Assembly (NCBI GenBank): GCA_049840935.1
Contig: JASGJA010000013.1
Coordinates: 1 to 64,000, forward strand
Direction of reading: 5' to 3'
Length of the DNA stretch: 64,000 nt
Source of the DNA: Mesorhizobium_G sp049840935
Lineage (GTDB): Bacteria; Pseudomonadota; Alphaproteobacteria; Rhizobiales; Rhizobiaceae
Shown here: positions 20,383 to 30,123 of the stretch, piece by piece
Layout: each line of letters opens with the position of its first letter
Position numbering within the stretch: the stretch's first letter is position 1
Notes under the pieces: model-generated
What the model was told of the DNA's origin: nothing
The model's database searches: none
What the model saw: only the letters and a program-made list of their open reading frames with translations
Made by a program: the position numbers and the translations under genes

Positions 20383-21225
20383 ATGCATATTGACGCTCTG
20401 AGTGAAATATCGGGCCGCTACAAGGCGATTTTGTGCGACATCTGGGGCGTCGTGCACAATGGCGTGCGGCCGTTTCCCCACGCAGTGGAAGCGCTGAAAA
20501 CTGCCCGGCAGGCGGGCCTTGCCGTGGTGCTGATTACCAATGCACCGCGCCCGCGCAGCGCGGTAGAGGGGCAACTGGCGGGGCTCGGCGTCGATCCCGA
20601 AAGCTGGGATCGCATCGTAACCTCCGGCGACGTGACACGCGACCTGATTGTGTCCGGGCCGCGCAAGATTTTCCATCTTGGACCTGATCGTGATCTGGAA
20701 ATCTATGACGATCTGGACGTGGAACTGGTCGAGGAGTTTGAGGCCAACGCCGTGGTTTGCACAGGGCTGTTCGATGACGAGACTGAAACGCCGGAAGACT
20801 ATGCGGAGCTTTTGCAGCGCTTTCGGTCGCGCAATCTGCCCTTTGTTTGCGCCAATCCTGATATTGTGGTGGAGCGCGGTCATAAGTTGGTCTGGTGTGC
20901 GGGTGCGCTGGCGCGGGACTACGGCCAGCTTGGTGGGCGTACGTTGATTGCCGGTAAGCCGTTTAAGCCGATTTATGATCTCGCGATGCGGGAGGCCGTG
21001 GACATTCGCGGCGCTACAGGGGTTAGCGAGGCGCTGGCAATTGGCGACGGTATGCTGACCGATGTGAAGGGCGCCGCCGACTACGGGCTGGATTATGTTT
21101 ATATTTCCGGCGGCATTCACGCGCGCGAATATGGCGATTCCGATGGGCCGGCACGCGAAAGGCTGGAGCAATACCTGGCAGATCACGGTCGTCAGCCTGT
21201 CGCCACGATGCATCGCCTGCGCTGA
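20383..21225 (+). CDS. HAD-superfamily hydrolase, TIGR01459 type (class IIA)
   Basis: This 280-residue protein has the HAD motif I in ILCDIWGVVHNG near residue 20, motif II in VLITNAPRPRS, and the C-terminal acidic motif AIGDGMLTDVKGAADYGLD. The class IIA cap lies between them. Members act as phosphatases on small phosphorylated metabolites; the physiological substrate of this subfamily is not established. It is followed 2 bp later by ribF, suggesting co-transcription. Confidence 0.9.
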   Translation: MHIDALSEISGRYKAILCDIWGVVHNGVRPFPHAVEALKTARQAGLAVVLITNAPRPRSAVEGQLAGLGVDPESWDRIVTSGDVTRDLIVSGPRKIFHLGPDRDLEIYDDLDVELVEEFEANAVVCTGLFDDETETPEDYAELLQRFRSRNLPFVCANPDIVVERGHKLVWCAGALARDYGQLGGRTLIAGKPFKPIYDLAMREAVDIRGATGVSEALAIGDGMLTDVKGAADYGLDYVYISGGIHAREYGDSDGPARERLEQYLADHGRQPVATMHRLR

Positions 21226-21227
21226 AC

Positions 21228-22214
21228 ATGTCCGCGATGCCCTTTCGCCGAATATCGCCAAACGCGCCGTTGCCCGATGATTTGCGGGGCGGAGTGGTAG
21301 CGATAGGTAATTTTGATGGGGTCCATCGCGGCCATCAGGCGGTTTTACAGCGTGCGCTGGACGAAGCGGCACACCGCAATGTTCCCGCGCTGGTGCTGAC
21401 CTTTGAGCCGCATCCGCGCAAATTGTTCAGGCCGGACCTGCCGCATTTCGTGCTGACCCCACCGCCGGTGAAGGCGCGATTGCTTGAAATGCTCGGCTTC
21501 AACGCAGTGGTGGAGTATCCGTTTACACGGGAGTTTGCGTCGCTATCGGCGGAAGCCTTTGTCACCGACATTCTGGATCGGCTCCTCGGCGTTAGCCATG
21601 TGGTTACGGGCTTTGATTTTCACTTCGGAAAGGACAGGCGAGGGGGGCCTGCCTTCCTTATGGAATCCGGCGAACGGCACGGATTTGGTGTAACGCTCGT
21701 CGACGCGTTCCGAGATGAAAATGCATATGTCGTTTCTTCAAGCCGCATTCGGGAACTGCTGGCGGAGGGCGAGGTCGTCGAGGCGGCGGGTCTGCTCGGC
21801 TATCGCTACACTGTGGAAGCGCCGATTGTCGGTGGTCAGAAGCTAGGCCGCACGCTGGGCTTTCCGACCGCCAACATGATGCTGGATGCCGATACGCAAT
21901 TGCGGCACGGGATTTACGCGGTCCGTTTTCGTCGGGCTGATGGGAGTTTGTACGATGGCGTTGCGAGCTTTGGTCGCCGCCCGACAGTAACCGACAATGG
22001 CGCACCGCTGCTCGAAACCTATGTGTTCGATTTTGCGGGCGACCTTTACGGCGAGGAATGCGAAGTGTCTTTCTTTGGCTTCCTGCGCGGTGAGGAAAAA
22101 TTCGACGGGCTGGATGCGCTTGTCACGCAAATGAAGCGCGACGAAGAAGAAGCGCGTGCGATGCTTGCGGCTTGCCGCCCGCTTTCCGAACTGGACGCTG
22201 CGATAGCGTTTTAG
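21228..22214 (+). CDS. ribF: Bifunctional riboflavin kinase / FAD synthetase
   Basis: The 328-residue enzyme phosphorylates riboflavin to FMN and adenylates FMN to FAD. The N-terminal nucleotidyltransferase domain shows VVAIGNFDGVHRGHQAVLQ and ends with VVSSSRIRELLAEGEV. The C-terminal flavokinase domain has GRTLGFPTANMMLD and HGIYAVRF. The length is typical. It starts 2 bp after the HAD gene and is followed by a family A palindromic repeat that fills most of the gap to hdeD. Confidence 0.95.
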   Translation: MSAMPFRRISPNAPLPDDLRGGVVAIGNFDGVHRGHQAVLQRALDEAAHRNVPALVLTFEPHPRKLFRPDLPHFVLTPPPVKARLLEMLGFNAVVEYPFTREFASLSAEAFVTDILDRLLGVSHVVTGFDFHFGKDRRGGPAFLMESGERHGFGVTLVDAFRDENAYVVSSSRIRELLAEGEVVEAAGLLGYRYTVEAPIVGGQKLGRTLGFPTANMMLDADTQLRHGIYAVRFRRADGSLYDGVASFGRRPTVTDNGAPLLETYVFDFAGDLYGEECEVSFFGFLRGEEKFDGLDALVTQMKRDEEEARAMLAACRPLSELDAAIAF

Positions 22215-22245
22215 CCTATTTGCTTTTTACCAGATTCGCAAAAAT

Positions 22246-22403
22246 ACCCCTCATCCCGCTGCCGCGACCTTCTCCCTCAAGGGGAGAAGGAGGAAAAATG
22301 TCATCGTCTCACATTGCCATTGGGCGTTGGCGATTTGTGCCAACGACAACCAAATCGTCCTTCTCCCCTTGAGGGAGAAGGTGCCGGCAGGCGGATGAGG
22401 GGT
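22246..22403. repeat. Family A bipartite palindromic repeat
   Basis: Two 46-bp arms (22246-22291 and 22358-22403) are near-perfect inverted copies separated by 66 bp. Each arm also contains a short inner palindrome, CTTCTCCC...GGGGAGAAG. The left arm differs from the right by a few bases (CCCGCTGCCGCG against CGCCTGCCGGCA), the same variant seen in the left arm of the copy at 7421. The element occupies the space between the convergent ribF and hdeD genes and may act as a terminator. Confidence 0.92.
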
Positions 22404-22413
22404 CGAACGACCG

Positions 22414-22974
22414 TTACTTGCGCAGCGCAAAGCCCGTCGCAATCAGCGCCCAGCCCTGGAAGGTCAGGTCGATTGCGAGGAAAAGCCCCAGGATCCAGAG
22501 GCTGTTCACAGGCCAACCAATCGCGATGATGAGACCCGCGAGAATGGTGACGATGCCTGCGGCGAGCATCCAGCCCCAATTCGTCTTTGCCTTTTGACCA
22601 AGAGCGAAAACCACACGCAGACCGCCGGATGCGATGAGCGAAATGGCGAGCATGAGCGTGAGTATCGCTGATGTGAACACAGGATTGTAGAAGGCGAAGA
22701 ATCCAGCCACCGCGTAAAGCACGCCGCTGAGCAGCAGCCAGAAGAAATGGCTCCATGTGCGCATGTAGAATGCGTGGACGATCTCCGCGATGCCCGCGAT
22801 GAGCATCATCGTGCCGACAACGAGCACGGAGGCAATCGTGGCCGCCAGAACGTTGTAAAAGGCAAACAGACCGAAAAGTACAAGCAGTACGCCAACCGCG
22901 ACGAACCAGCCCCATTTCGAGCGTGCTTCGCCGATTTGTTCCTTCAATGCGTCAGGCAGATCAAGGTTTGTCAT
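22414..22974 (-). CDS. HdeD family acid-resistance-type membrane protein
   Basis: The 186-residue protein has six predicted membrane helices in three similar hairpins, the layout of the HdeD family (DUF308). Examples are the first helix VAVGVLLVLFGLFAFYNV and the repeated GFFAFYNP motif. HdeD protects E. coli against acid at high density; in other bacteria the role is less clear. No other acid-resistance genes are nearby. Confidence 0.88.
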   Translation of the reverse strand: MTNLDLPDALKEQIGEARSKWGWFVAVGVLLVLFGLFAFYNVLAATIASVLVVGTMMLIAGIAEIVHAFYMRTWSHFFWLLLSGVLYAVAGFFAFYNPVFTSAILTLMLAISLIASGGLRVVFALGQKAKTNWGWMLAAGIVTILAGLIIAIGWPVNSLWILGLFLAIDLTFQGWALIATGFALRK

Positions 22975-23262
22975 GGCTGTCCCTCTCCATAATGATCTAA
23001 ATCTGTTTGAATGTCGGGGGCGTGTCCAGCGATTTGCGACACTGGCCCATGAAAGAAACGGCTTTATTCGCAGCGTGGCTTGTTCTAAAAGCGCCGCCCA
23101 TGACGATCCGCTTCGCCATACGAATTATTGGCCCGGTGTTCCGGGCGGCCTGAGTGCCGCCGGAGCCGCCGGGATCGACTGTTTGCGCCGTTTTTCGGCG
23201 CGTCCCCTACGAGATTTGATTTTGGCCCGGCGCGGCTGCGCGGGCAACGATATGGCCGGAAA

Positions 23263-26201
23263 ATGACCGCTGAGAAGATCGACTATTCAAAGACACTGTA
23301 CTTGCCGCAGACGGAATTTCCGATGCGCGCCGGATTGCCGGAAAAGGAGCCTGTGACGGTCAAGCGCTGGCAGGAGATGGACCTTTACAAGCGCCTGCGC
23401 GAAGAGGCGAAAGGCCGCGAGAAATATGTGCTGCATGATGGCCCGCCCTACGCAAACGGCAATATTCACATCGGGCACGCGCTGAACAAAATCCTCAAGG
23501 ATATAATCGTTCGTTCGTTTCAGATGCGCGGCTATGACTTCGAACTATGTTCCGGGTTGGGACTGCCACGGCCTGCCGATTGAATGGAAGATCGAGGAAC
23601 AGTATCGCGCCAAAGGCAAGAACAAGGACGAAGTGCCGATCAACGAGTTCCGCAAGGAATGCCGCGAGTTTGCGCAGCACTGGATCGGCGTGCAGTCGGA
23701 AGAGTTCCAGCGCCTCGGTGTGATCGGTGACTTCAAGAACCCGTACACAACGATGGCGTTTCACGCTGAAGTCGCGTATCGCTGGGGAATTGTTGAAGTT
23801 TGCAATGTCCGGCCAGCTTTATCGCGGATCGAAACCGGTGATGTGGAGCGTGGTCGAGCGTACTGCGCTGGCCGAAGCAGAGGTCGAGTACCACGACCAC
23901 GAAAGCGATACGATCTGGGTCAAGTTTCCGGTCTGGGCAGCCGGTCGGGATGGCTTCACAATGAGCGATTTGCCCGGTGCTTCGGTTGTCATCTGGACGA
24001 CCACACCGTGGACGATCCCCGGCAATCGTGCCGTGGCTTATTCGCCGCGTGTTGCTTACGGCCTTTTCGAAGTGACGGAAGCCGAGAATGATTTTGGGCC
24101 GCAGCCGGGCGAAAAGCTGATCTTCGCGGATGCATTGGCGGAAGAGTTGTCCGCCAAGGCCAAGATCAAGATGAATCGGATTCGCAGCGTTTCGACGCAA
24201 GAGCTTGGTTCGCTTGTGCTTTCGCATCCGCTCAAAGGCCTTGGTGGCGGGTATGAGTTTGCCGTGCCGATGCTGGCGGGCGACCATGTTACCGACGATG
24301 CGGGCACGGGCTTTGTGCACACCGCACCGGGACATGGCCGCGAGGACTTTGATGCGTGGATGGATGCGGCGTCGGAGCTCGCCAAGCGTGGCATTGCGAC
24401 GGAAATCCCGTTTACTGTTGGTCCCGATGGATTCCTGACCAAAGACGCGCCGGGATTCGGGCCGGATCGCGAAGGCGGTGCGGCGCGTGTGATCGACGAT
24501 AATGGCAAGAAGGGCGACGCCAATCAGGCGGTTATCACGGCGCTGATCGAGCGCAACAAGCTGTTCGCACGCGGCAGGCTCAAGCACCAATATCCGCACT
24601 CGTGGCGTTCAAAAAAGCCGATCATCTTCCGCAACACGCCGCAATGGTTCGTCTATATGGACAAGGAACTGGGCGACGGTACGACGCTGCGCAGCCGCGC
24701 GCTGAACGCTATCGACGCCACGCGCTTTGTTCCTGCGGCGGGGCAGACGCGTTTACGCGCCATGATTCAGGAGCGCCCGGACTGGGTTCTGTCGCGCCAG
24801 CGCGCATGGGGTGTACCAATCGCCGTGTTCGTCGATGAGGACGGCGATGTGCTCAAGGACGAGGCGGTAAACGCGCGCATCACCGCGGCTTTCGAGCAAG
24901 AGGGCGCGGATGCATGGTTTGCCGAAGGCGCAAAGGAGCGTTTTCTTGGCAATGACCACGACCATACGAAGTGGCAGAAAGTCACTGACATTCTGGACGT
25001 ATGGTTCGATTCCGGTTCGACGCATACCTTCACGCTGGAAGATCGTCCCGACCTGAAATGGCCGGCAGATGTCTATCTGGAAGGCTCAGACCAGCATCGC
25101 GGCTGGTTCCATTCCTCACTGCTGGAAAGCTGCGGGACGCGTGGTCGCGCGCCTTACAACGCAGTCGTGACGCATGGCTTCACGATGGACGAGGAAGGCC
25201 GGAAGATGTCCAAGTCGCTGGGCAATACGGTCGTTCCGCAAGATGTGATCAAGCAGTCGGGTGCGGACATACTGCGTCTTTGGGTCGCGACGACCGATTA
25301 TTGGGAAGATCAGCGCCTCGGCAAAAACGTGTTGCAGACCAATGTCGACGCGTATCGCAAACTGCGCAACACGATCCGTTGGATGCTTGGCACGCTCGCG
25401 CATGACGAAGGCGAAGCGGTTGCTGTTGAGTCGATGCCGGAATTGGAGCGGCTGATGCTGCACCGGCTCTCCGAACTGGATGAGGCGGTACGCGCGGGCT
25501 ATGACGCGTTTGAGTTCAAGCGCATCACGCGCGCGCTGATCGACTTCATGGTGGTCGAGCTTTCGGCGTTTTACTTCGACATCCGTAAGGACGCGCTCTA
25601 TTGCGACGCGCCTTCCAGCCCAAAGCGGAAGGCGGCGCTTTTCGTCGTGCGGCAGTTGTTTGAATGCCTGACGAAGTGGCTCGCGCCGGTGCTTCCGTTC
25701 ACGATGGAAGAGGCTTGGCTTGAGCGGCACCCAGGGGCTGAATCGATCCATCTGGAGCAGTTTCCGGAGGTTCCGGCAAATTGGCGCGACAATGCGCTGG
25801 CCGAAAAATGGCGGGCGATCCGGCAAGTTCGCGGCGTCGTGACGGCGGCCCTTGAGCTTCAACGTGCACAAAAAGTGATCGGCTCGTCGCTTGAGGCTGT
25901 GCCGGTGGTTTATCTGGACGATCCGGCGTTTGAGAAAAAAATATCGGCTTCGGATTTTGCGGAAATCTGCATTACCAGCGATCTGGTATATGCGGATGGG
26001 CAGGCTCCGGCGGATGCCTTCCGCGCGGCGGAATTGCCAGGTGCAGCGGCGGTTATTGAGCTTTCCGAAGTGCGTGGATTGCGCAAATGTGCGCGCTCCT
26101 GGCGCTATACGGCGGACGTGGGCGCGGATGCGGAATTCCCCGACGTTTCCGCACGCGATGCGGCCGCGCTGCACGAATTGCAGGCGTTAGGACGTCTTTA
26201 A
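23263..26201 (+). CDS. ileS: Isoleucyl-tRNA synthetase, with two frameshifts
   Basis: This essential class I synthetase charges tRNA-Ile. The HIGH motif is at residues 69-72 (GNIHIGHALNKILKDI) and KMSKS near residue 647 (EEGRKMSKSLGN), with the editing domain between them (VIWTTTPWTIPGNRAVAYSP). Two single-base insertions split it: an extra T at 23539-23540 (GACTTCG for GACTCG) and an extra base near 23772 (GAAGTCGCG for GAAGCGCG). Corrected, the protein is about 978 residues, as expected. As ileS cannot be lost, the shifts are very probably sequence errors. ATG 23263 starts MTAEKIDYSKTLYLP, the usual N-terminus. Confidence 0.93.
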
Positions 26202-26217
26202 GACGAAACGAAACAGA

Positions 26218-26247
26218 CTGTGAGGGTTGCCTACGTTGCCCTCACAG
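26218..26247 (+). terminator. Inverted repeat after ileS, possible weak terminator
   Basis: A 9-bp stem CTGTGAGGG/CCCTCACAG with a 12-base loop lies 17 bp after the ileS stop. There is no T-run after it, so it may only stabilise the transcript end. Confidence 0.35.
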
Positions 26248-26352
26248 GCCGATTCGGATACAAGGCGCGCCATTCCGTGCGCCTAATTGTCGCCGGAATC
26301 CCAAGGATAAGCGGTATGGCAAGAGCTGCGTAGTTGGCGGCGTGCTTCCAGA

Positions 26353-27075
26353 ATGAGGCGGGATTACGTGAGTTTTTCAAACATCAGGCCGATGCGGGCG
26401 CTTTTGGCGGGGTCTGCCGTGATATCCGCTTTTCTCCTTTCCGGGTGCATGTCTTCGCCGACCTACGGCACGGACAAGACGGCGACGGAACAATTGATCG
26501 ACGACGTATCCAATATCACGAAGCTGTCACCAGACCGCAAAGAAGACATCAGCTATCGCCCGCGCCCGGATCTCGTGAAACCGACCTCGGTGCGTGACGC
26601 GACGCTTCCGCCGCCACAGGATTCCGTGGCGAGCGCGGGAGACGGTGCTTGGCCCGAATCGCCAGAGCAGCGCCGTGCCCGTGTGCGTGCCGAGTCTGAT
26701 GCGCGCAACGATCAGGGTGCATTCCGCAAGACGCCGACCACCGCCGCGAGCGAGGAAATCGACGCTCCGGCAGAGACGACTTCAATTGATGAAAGCAAGG
26801 TTGGCCAATCGCCGCGTTATCGTCCGGGCACGGATATTGTCGGGCAAGAGGCACGTCGCGCTGAGTTCAAGAAGCGCCTTGCTGAAAACAATCAGGGCAG
26901 CCCGACCACGCGCAAATATCTGAGCGAGCCGCCCCTGGAATACCGCAAGCCCGCTGCTGATGCGCCGACCGATGATCTCGGCGAGGACGAGTGGAAGAAG
27001 GAGCGCCGCCTGAAAGCAGAAGCGCGCAAGAAGGCGGGCAAGACGAGCTGGCGCGACTATATCCCGAGCTTCTAG
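26353..27075 (+). CDS. Putative lipoprotein of unknown function
   Basis: The protein has a lipoprotein signal, with the lipobox LLSGC placing the acylated cysteine near residue 32 of the longest form. After it comes a low-complexity, charged, proline-rich region with no recognisable domain, ending in a basic helix and WRDYIPSF. It is probably anchored to the outer membrane on the periplasmic side. The start is uncertain: ATG 26353, GTG 26368 (with GAGGCGG upstream) and ATG 26392 all keep the signal peptide. It follows ileS on the same strand and overlaps the convergent tadA by 4 bp at a CTAG. Confidence 0.7.
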   Translation: MRRDYVSFSNIRPMRALLAGSAVISAFLLSGCMSSPTYGTDKTATEQLIDDVSNITKLSPDRKEDISYRPRPDLVKPTSVRDATLPPPQDSVASAGDGAWPESPEQRRARVRAESDARNDQGAFRKTPTTAASEEIDAPAETTSIDESKVGQSPRYRPGTDIVGQEARRAEFKKRLAENNQGSPTTRKYLSEPPLEYRKPAADAPTDDLGEDEWKKERRLKAEARKKAGKTSWRDYIPSF

Positions 27076-27521
27076 TCGCGGCGCGCCTGAAAGAACGAGC
27101 GCAGCAATTGCGCTGATTCCTGCTCCGCCAGCCCGGAATAAATGTCCGGGACGTGATGGCAGGTGGGCGCATTGAAGAAGCGGACACCGCTGATGACGCC
27201 GCCGCCTTTTTCATCCACCGCGCCGAAATAAAGCCGCCGGATGCGCGCGAATGAAATTGCTGCTGCGCACATTGTGCAGGGTTCAAGCGTCACATAAAGG
27301 TCGGCTTGGAGAAGGCGTTCTGCCGAGAGCCGTTCGGCAGCCTCACGCAAAACCAGCATTTCGGCGTGGGCGGTCGGATCGTTGAGTTCACGGGTGCGAT
27401 TGCCAGCGCGAGCGATGACAGCGCCCTGCACAGTGAGTACGGCGCCAATCGGCACCTCGCCGCGCGCAGCTGCTGCTTTGGCTTCGTCCAGCGCCAACTC
27501 CATGAAATCGGTGCGGCTCAC
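27072..27521 (-). CDS. tadA: tRNA-specific adenosine deaminase
   Basis: The 149-residue zinc enzyme converts adenosine-34 of tRNA-Arg(ACG) to inosine. The catalytic HAE is in DPTAHAEMLVLREAA and the zinc cysteines are in LEPCTMCAAAI, spaced as in TadA. DIYSGLAEQESAQLLRSFF near the C-terminus is also typical. It is convergent with the lipoprotein gene and divergent from the pseudouridine synthase gene, with only about 64 bp for both promoters on that side. Confidence 0.95.
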   Translation of the reverse strand: MSRTDFMELALDEAKAAAARGEVPIGAVLTVQGAVIARAGNRTRELNDPTAHAEMLVLREAAERLSAERLLQADLYVTLEPCTMCAAAISFARIRRLYFGAVDEKGGGVISGVRFFNAPTCHHVPDIYSGLAEQESAQLLRSFFQARRD

Positions 27522-27585
27522 TGATATTCCCCTCGCGCGCTTCCAACGATCTTGATATCTAACCGGCCAAACGAGCTAGGACCAT

Positions 27586-29490
27586 ATGGACGACAATCGA
27601 AAAAAGCCGAACCGGGGCAAGCCGCCGCGTTCAATCGGCAGCAACAGACCCGCAAAGGGTGGTGACGGCGGCAAGCTATTCAGGAAATCGGGCGAGCAGC
27701 GCAGCTTCCGAAAAGACGGCGACGGTGCAGGCAATCGCGCGGCACGTAGTGAGGGCGGTCCGAGCAGATTTGACCGCGACGGCGGCGGCGGGGAAAAGCG
27801 TTTCCGCAAGTTTGACGGGCCGCGCCCGCCACGCAAGGAAGGCGAGGAAGGTCGCAAGCGCTTCGAGCGCAGCGAAGGACCGCGTCGATCCGACCGCGAA
27901 GGCGGCGAGAGCGAGAAGCGTTTCCGCAAGTTCGACGGACCGCGCCCGCCACGCAAGGAGGGCGAGGAAGGTCGCAAGCGCTTCGAGCGCAGCGAAGGAC
28001 CGCGCCGATTCGACCGCGAAGGCGGCGAGAGCGAGAAGCGTTTCCGCAAGTTCGACGGACCGCGCCAGCCACGCAAGGAAGGCGAGGAAGGTCGCAAGCG
28101 CTTTGAGCGCAGCGAGGGGCCACGTAAGTTTGATCGGGAAGGCGGTGACAAGCCGTTCCGCAAATTCGACGGCCCGCGCAAGTTCGACAAGGATAGACCT
28201 CGCGGCGACCGTGAAGCGCCACGCCGTTTTGAGCGCGCTCCCGCGCGCGAGCAGGAATGGTCTGAGGGCGAGCGCATCGCTAAGCGACTGGCTCGCGCCG
28301 GTATTTCTTCGCGCCGTGACGCGGAAAGCCTGATTACGGATGGCCGCGTGCGCGTGAACGGGAAGGTGGTGGAAACGCCTGCGCTGAATGTGTTCGCGTC
28401 TGATCGCATCGAGGTTGACGGCCAGGAAATCCCCGCAATCGAACGGACGCGCCTGTTCCTGTTTCACAAGCCCGCCGGGCTGGTGACGACAAACCGCGAC
28501 CCGGAAGGGCGCAAGACTGTTTTCGAGGTGTTGCCTGAGAATTTGCCGCGCCTCATGACGGTTGGTCGTCTCGACATCAATACGGAAGGGCTGTTGCTGC
28601 TCACCAATGATGGCGGTTTGTCGCGCGTGCTGGAATTGCCCGCCACGGGTTGGCTGCGCCGCTATCGTGTGCGTGTGCACGGTGAAGTGGATGAAGCCCG
28701 GCTTGCGTCATTAAAGGAAGGTATTGCCGTTGAAGGCGTGTTTTACGGTGCGGTGGAAGCCGAACTGGAGCGCACGCAGGGCACGAATGCATGGCTCAGC
28801 ATCGGTTTGCGCGAAGGCAAGAACCGCGAAGTGAAGAATATTCTCGGCGCGCTTGGGCTTGAGGTGACGCGGCTGATCCGCGTTTCATACGGGCCGTTCC
28901 AGCTTGGTGACTTGCCGGAGGGCCATGTGCTCGAAATCAAGGGGCGGATGCTGCGCGAACAGCTTGGCAACCGTCTAATTGAAGAATCAGGCGCGAATTT
29001 TGATGCCGACATTTCAACGCCATTCCCCAACAAGCCGGTGCGGCGCGGATTCGAAGAAGAACGGCCACGCGAGCCTGCTCGGCGTTCGCGCGAGTTGAAT
29101 GTCGGCGAAGGCGGGCTGGTTAAAGGCGGATTCCGCCGTGATCGCGAGCGCAGCCGCGAGGATGTGCTGGGTCGGCTTTCGACAAAGCCTGATAGAAAGC
29201 CGTTTGGTGCGAAACCTGCGCGTTCCGGGGTACCCGCCAAGCGCGGCGACCGCGACGACAAGCCCTACGAAGTGCCAACACCTCGCAAAGTGAATGTCTG
29301 GATGGCACCGGGCGCAAAGCCGCAGGGCAAGCGCCCGAGCGAGCGAGCCGCCGAGCGGCGTGAACGCGAAGAGGGACAGGAATCGCGCGGGCGTCCGCCA
29401 TTCCGCAAGGAAGGCAAGCGCTTCGACAAGCCGGGCGGCGCGCCACGCAGTGGGCCGCGCGGTGGTGGCAAGCCACCGCGAAAGGGCTAG
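27586..29490 (+). CDS. RluB-like 23S rRNA pseudouridine synthase with long charged repeat extensions
   Basis: The core enzyme (about residues 225-470) has an S4 RNA-binding domain (RIAKRLARAGISSRRDAESL) and the RsuA/RluB catalytic domain with the active Asp in GRLDINTEGLLLLTNDG. It should make a pseudouridine in 23S rRNA. The core is wrapped in long disordered Arg/Lys/Glu/Gly-rich tails. The N-terminal tail of about 220 residues contains three near-identical 40-residue repeats (KRFRKFDGPRPPRKEGEEGR plus a second half with RSEGPRR), and the C-terminal tail is basic and RGG-like. Total length is 634 residues against about 290 for E. coli RluB. It is followed 3 bp later by rsmD, another rRNA modification gene. 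Confidence 0.88.
   Translation: MDDNRKKPNRGKPPRSIGSNRPAKGGDGGKLFRKSGEQRSFRKDGDGAGNRAARSEGGPSRFDRDGGGGEKRFRKFDGPRPPRKEGEEGRKRFERSEGPRRSDREGGESEKRFRKFDGPRPPRKEGEEGRKRFERSEGPRRFDREGGESEKRFRKFDGPRQPRKEGEEGRKRFERSEGPRKFDREGGDKPFRKFDGPRKFDKDRPRGDREAPRRFERAPAREQEWSEGERIAKRLARAGISSRRDAESLITDGRVRVNGKVVETPALNVFASDRIEVDGQEIPAIERTRLFLFHKPAGLVTTNRDPEGRKTVFEVLPENLPRLMTVGRLDINTEGLLLLTNDGGLSRVLELPATGWLRRYRVRVHGEVDEARLASLKEGIAVEGVFYGAVEAELERTQGTNAWLSIGLREGKNREVKNILGALGLEVTRLIRVSYGPFQLGDLPEGHVLEIKGRMLREQLGNRLIEESGANFDADISTPFPNKPVRRGFEEERPREPARRSRELNVGEGGLVKGGFRRDRERSREDVLGRLSTKPDRKPFGAKPARSGVPAKRGDRDDKPYEVPTPRKVNVWMAPGAKPQGKRPSERAAERREREEGQESRGRPPFRKEGKRFDKPGGAPRSGPRGGGKPPRKG
27796..28149 (+). repeat. Three tandem 120-bp repeats inside the pseudouridine synthase gene
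   Basis: Three consecutive 120-bp units encode 40-residue blocks beginning KRFRKFDGPR; the third is cut short by DKPFRKFDG. The units differ at only a few bases, so they are recent or are being homogenised, and copy number may vary between strains. The repeats also create long but meaningless open frames on the other strand. Confidence 0.95.
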
Positions 29491-29493
29491 TCA

Positions 29494-30048
29494 ATGCGCA
29501 TTGTTGGCGGGGAGTTTCGGGGCAGGGCGCTGGCGAATCCTCGCGACCAGTCGATCCGGCCTACAACTGACCGGACGCGCGAGGCGTTGTTCAACGTGCT
29601 CGCGCATCGCTATGCCGACCGGCTTGAAGGAGCACGCGTTCTCGATCTTTTCTCGGGGACGGGTGCGCTCGGCCTTGAGGCGCTTTCGCGTGGCGCGGGG
29701 CAGTGCTTTTTCATTGAGGAATCCGCCGAGGGGCGCGGCTTGATCCGCACCAACGTAGAGGCCTTCGGTTTGCAGGGGCGAACGAAAATTTTCCGGCGGG
29801 ATGCCACGCGGCTAGGCGAGGTCGGAACAATCCAGCCCTTCAATCTGTTGTTTGCCGACCCTCCTTATGGGAAGGGGTTAGGCGAAGCGGCGCTGCAATC
29901 TGCACGGCAAGGCGGTTGGCTGGTTCCCGGCGCGCTGTGCATCGTGGAGGAAACAGCAGAAGTGTCGTTCGATCCGGGTGAGGGCTTTGAACTGCTCGAC
30001 GAACGATCTTACGGCGATACGATCATAAGGATGTTCAACCTGTTGTGA
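29494..30048 (+). CDS. rsmD: 16S rRNA (guanine(966)-N(2))-methyltransferase
   Basis: The 184-residue SAM-dependent enzyme methylates G966 of 16S rRNA. It shows MRIVGGEFRGRALANP at the start, RPTTDRTREALFNVL, the SAM-binding VLDLFSGTGALGLEALSRG, and the catalytic motif LLFADPPYGKGLGE. The length and order are standard for RsmD. It starts 3 bp after the pseudouridine synthase stop, so two ribosome modification enzymes share one transcript. Confidence 0.95.
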   Translation: MRIVGGEFRGRALANPRDQSIRPTTDRTREALFNVLAHRYADRLEGARVLDLFSGTGALGLEALSRGAGQCFFIEESAEGRGLIRTNVEAFGLQGRTKIFRRDATRLGEVGTIQPFNLLFADPPYGKGLGEAALQSARQGGWLVPGALCIVEETAEVSFDPGEGFELLDERSYGDTIIRMFNLL

Positions 30049-30123
30049 CGGCCATGCTTGCGCCACAGATCGCCGACATTCAGGACACGAACAGTTTGGC
30101 ATAGCGCGAACAGGAATAGTCTC

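Noticed and set aside
22246..22403. CRISPR-like repeat unit or transposon end
   Set aside because: There is one inverted pair with no regularly spaced direct repeats, no transposase and no cas genes. It is a palindromic intergenic element.
27576..28680. Long minus-strand open frames (277 and 334 codons) opposite the pseudouridine synthase repeats
   Set aside because: They are low-complexity products of the GC-rich 120-bp repeats read backwards, with no domain or start signal. The plus-strand gene has clear S4 and RluB domains.
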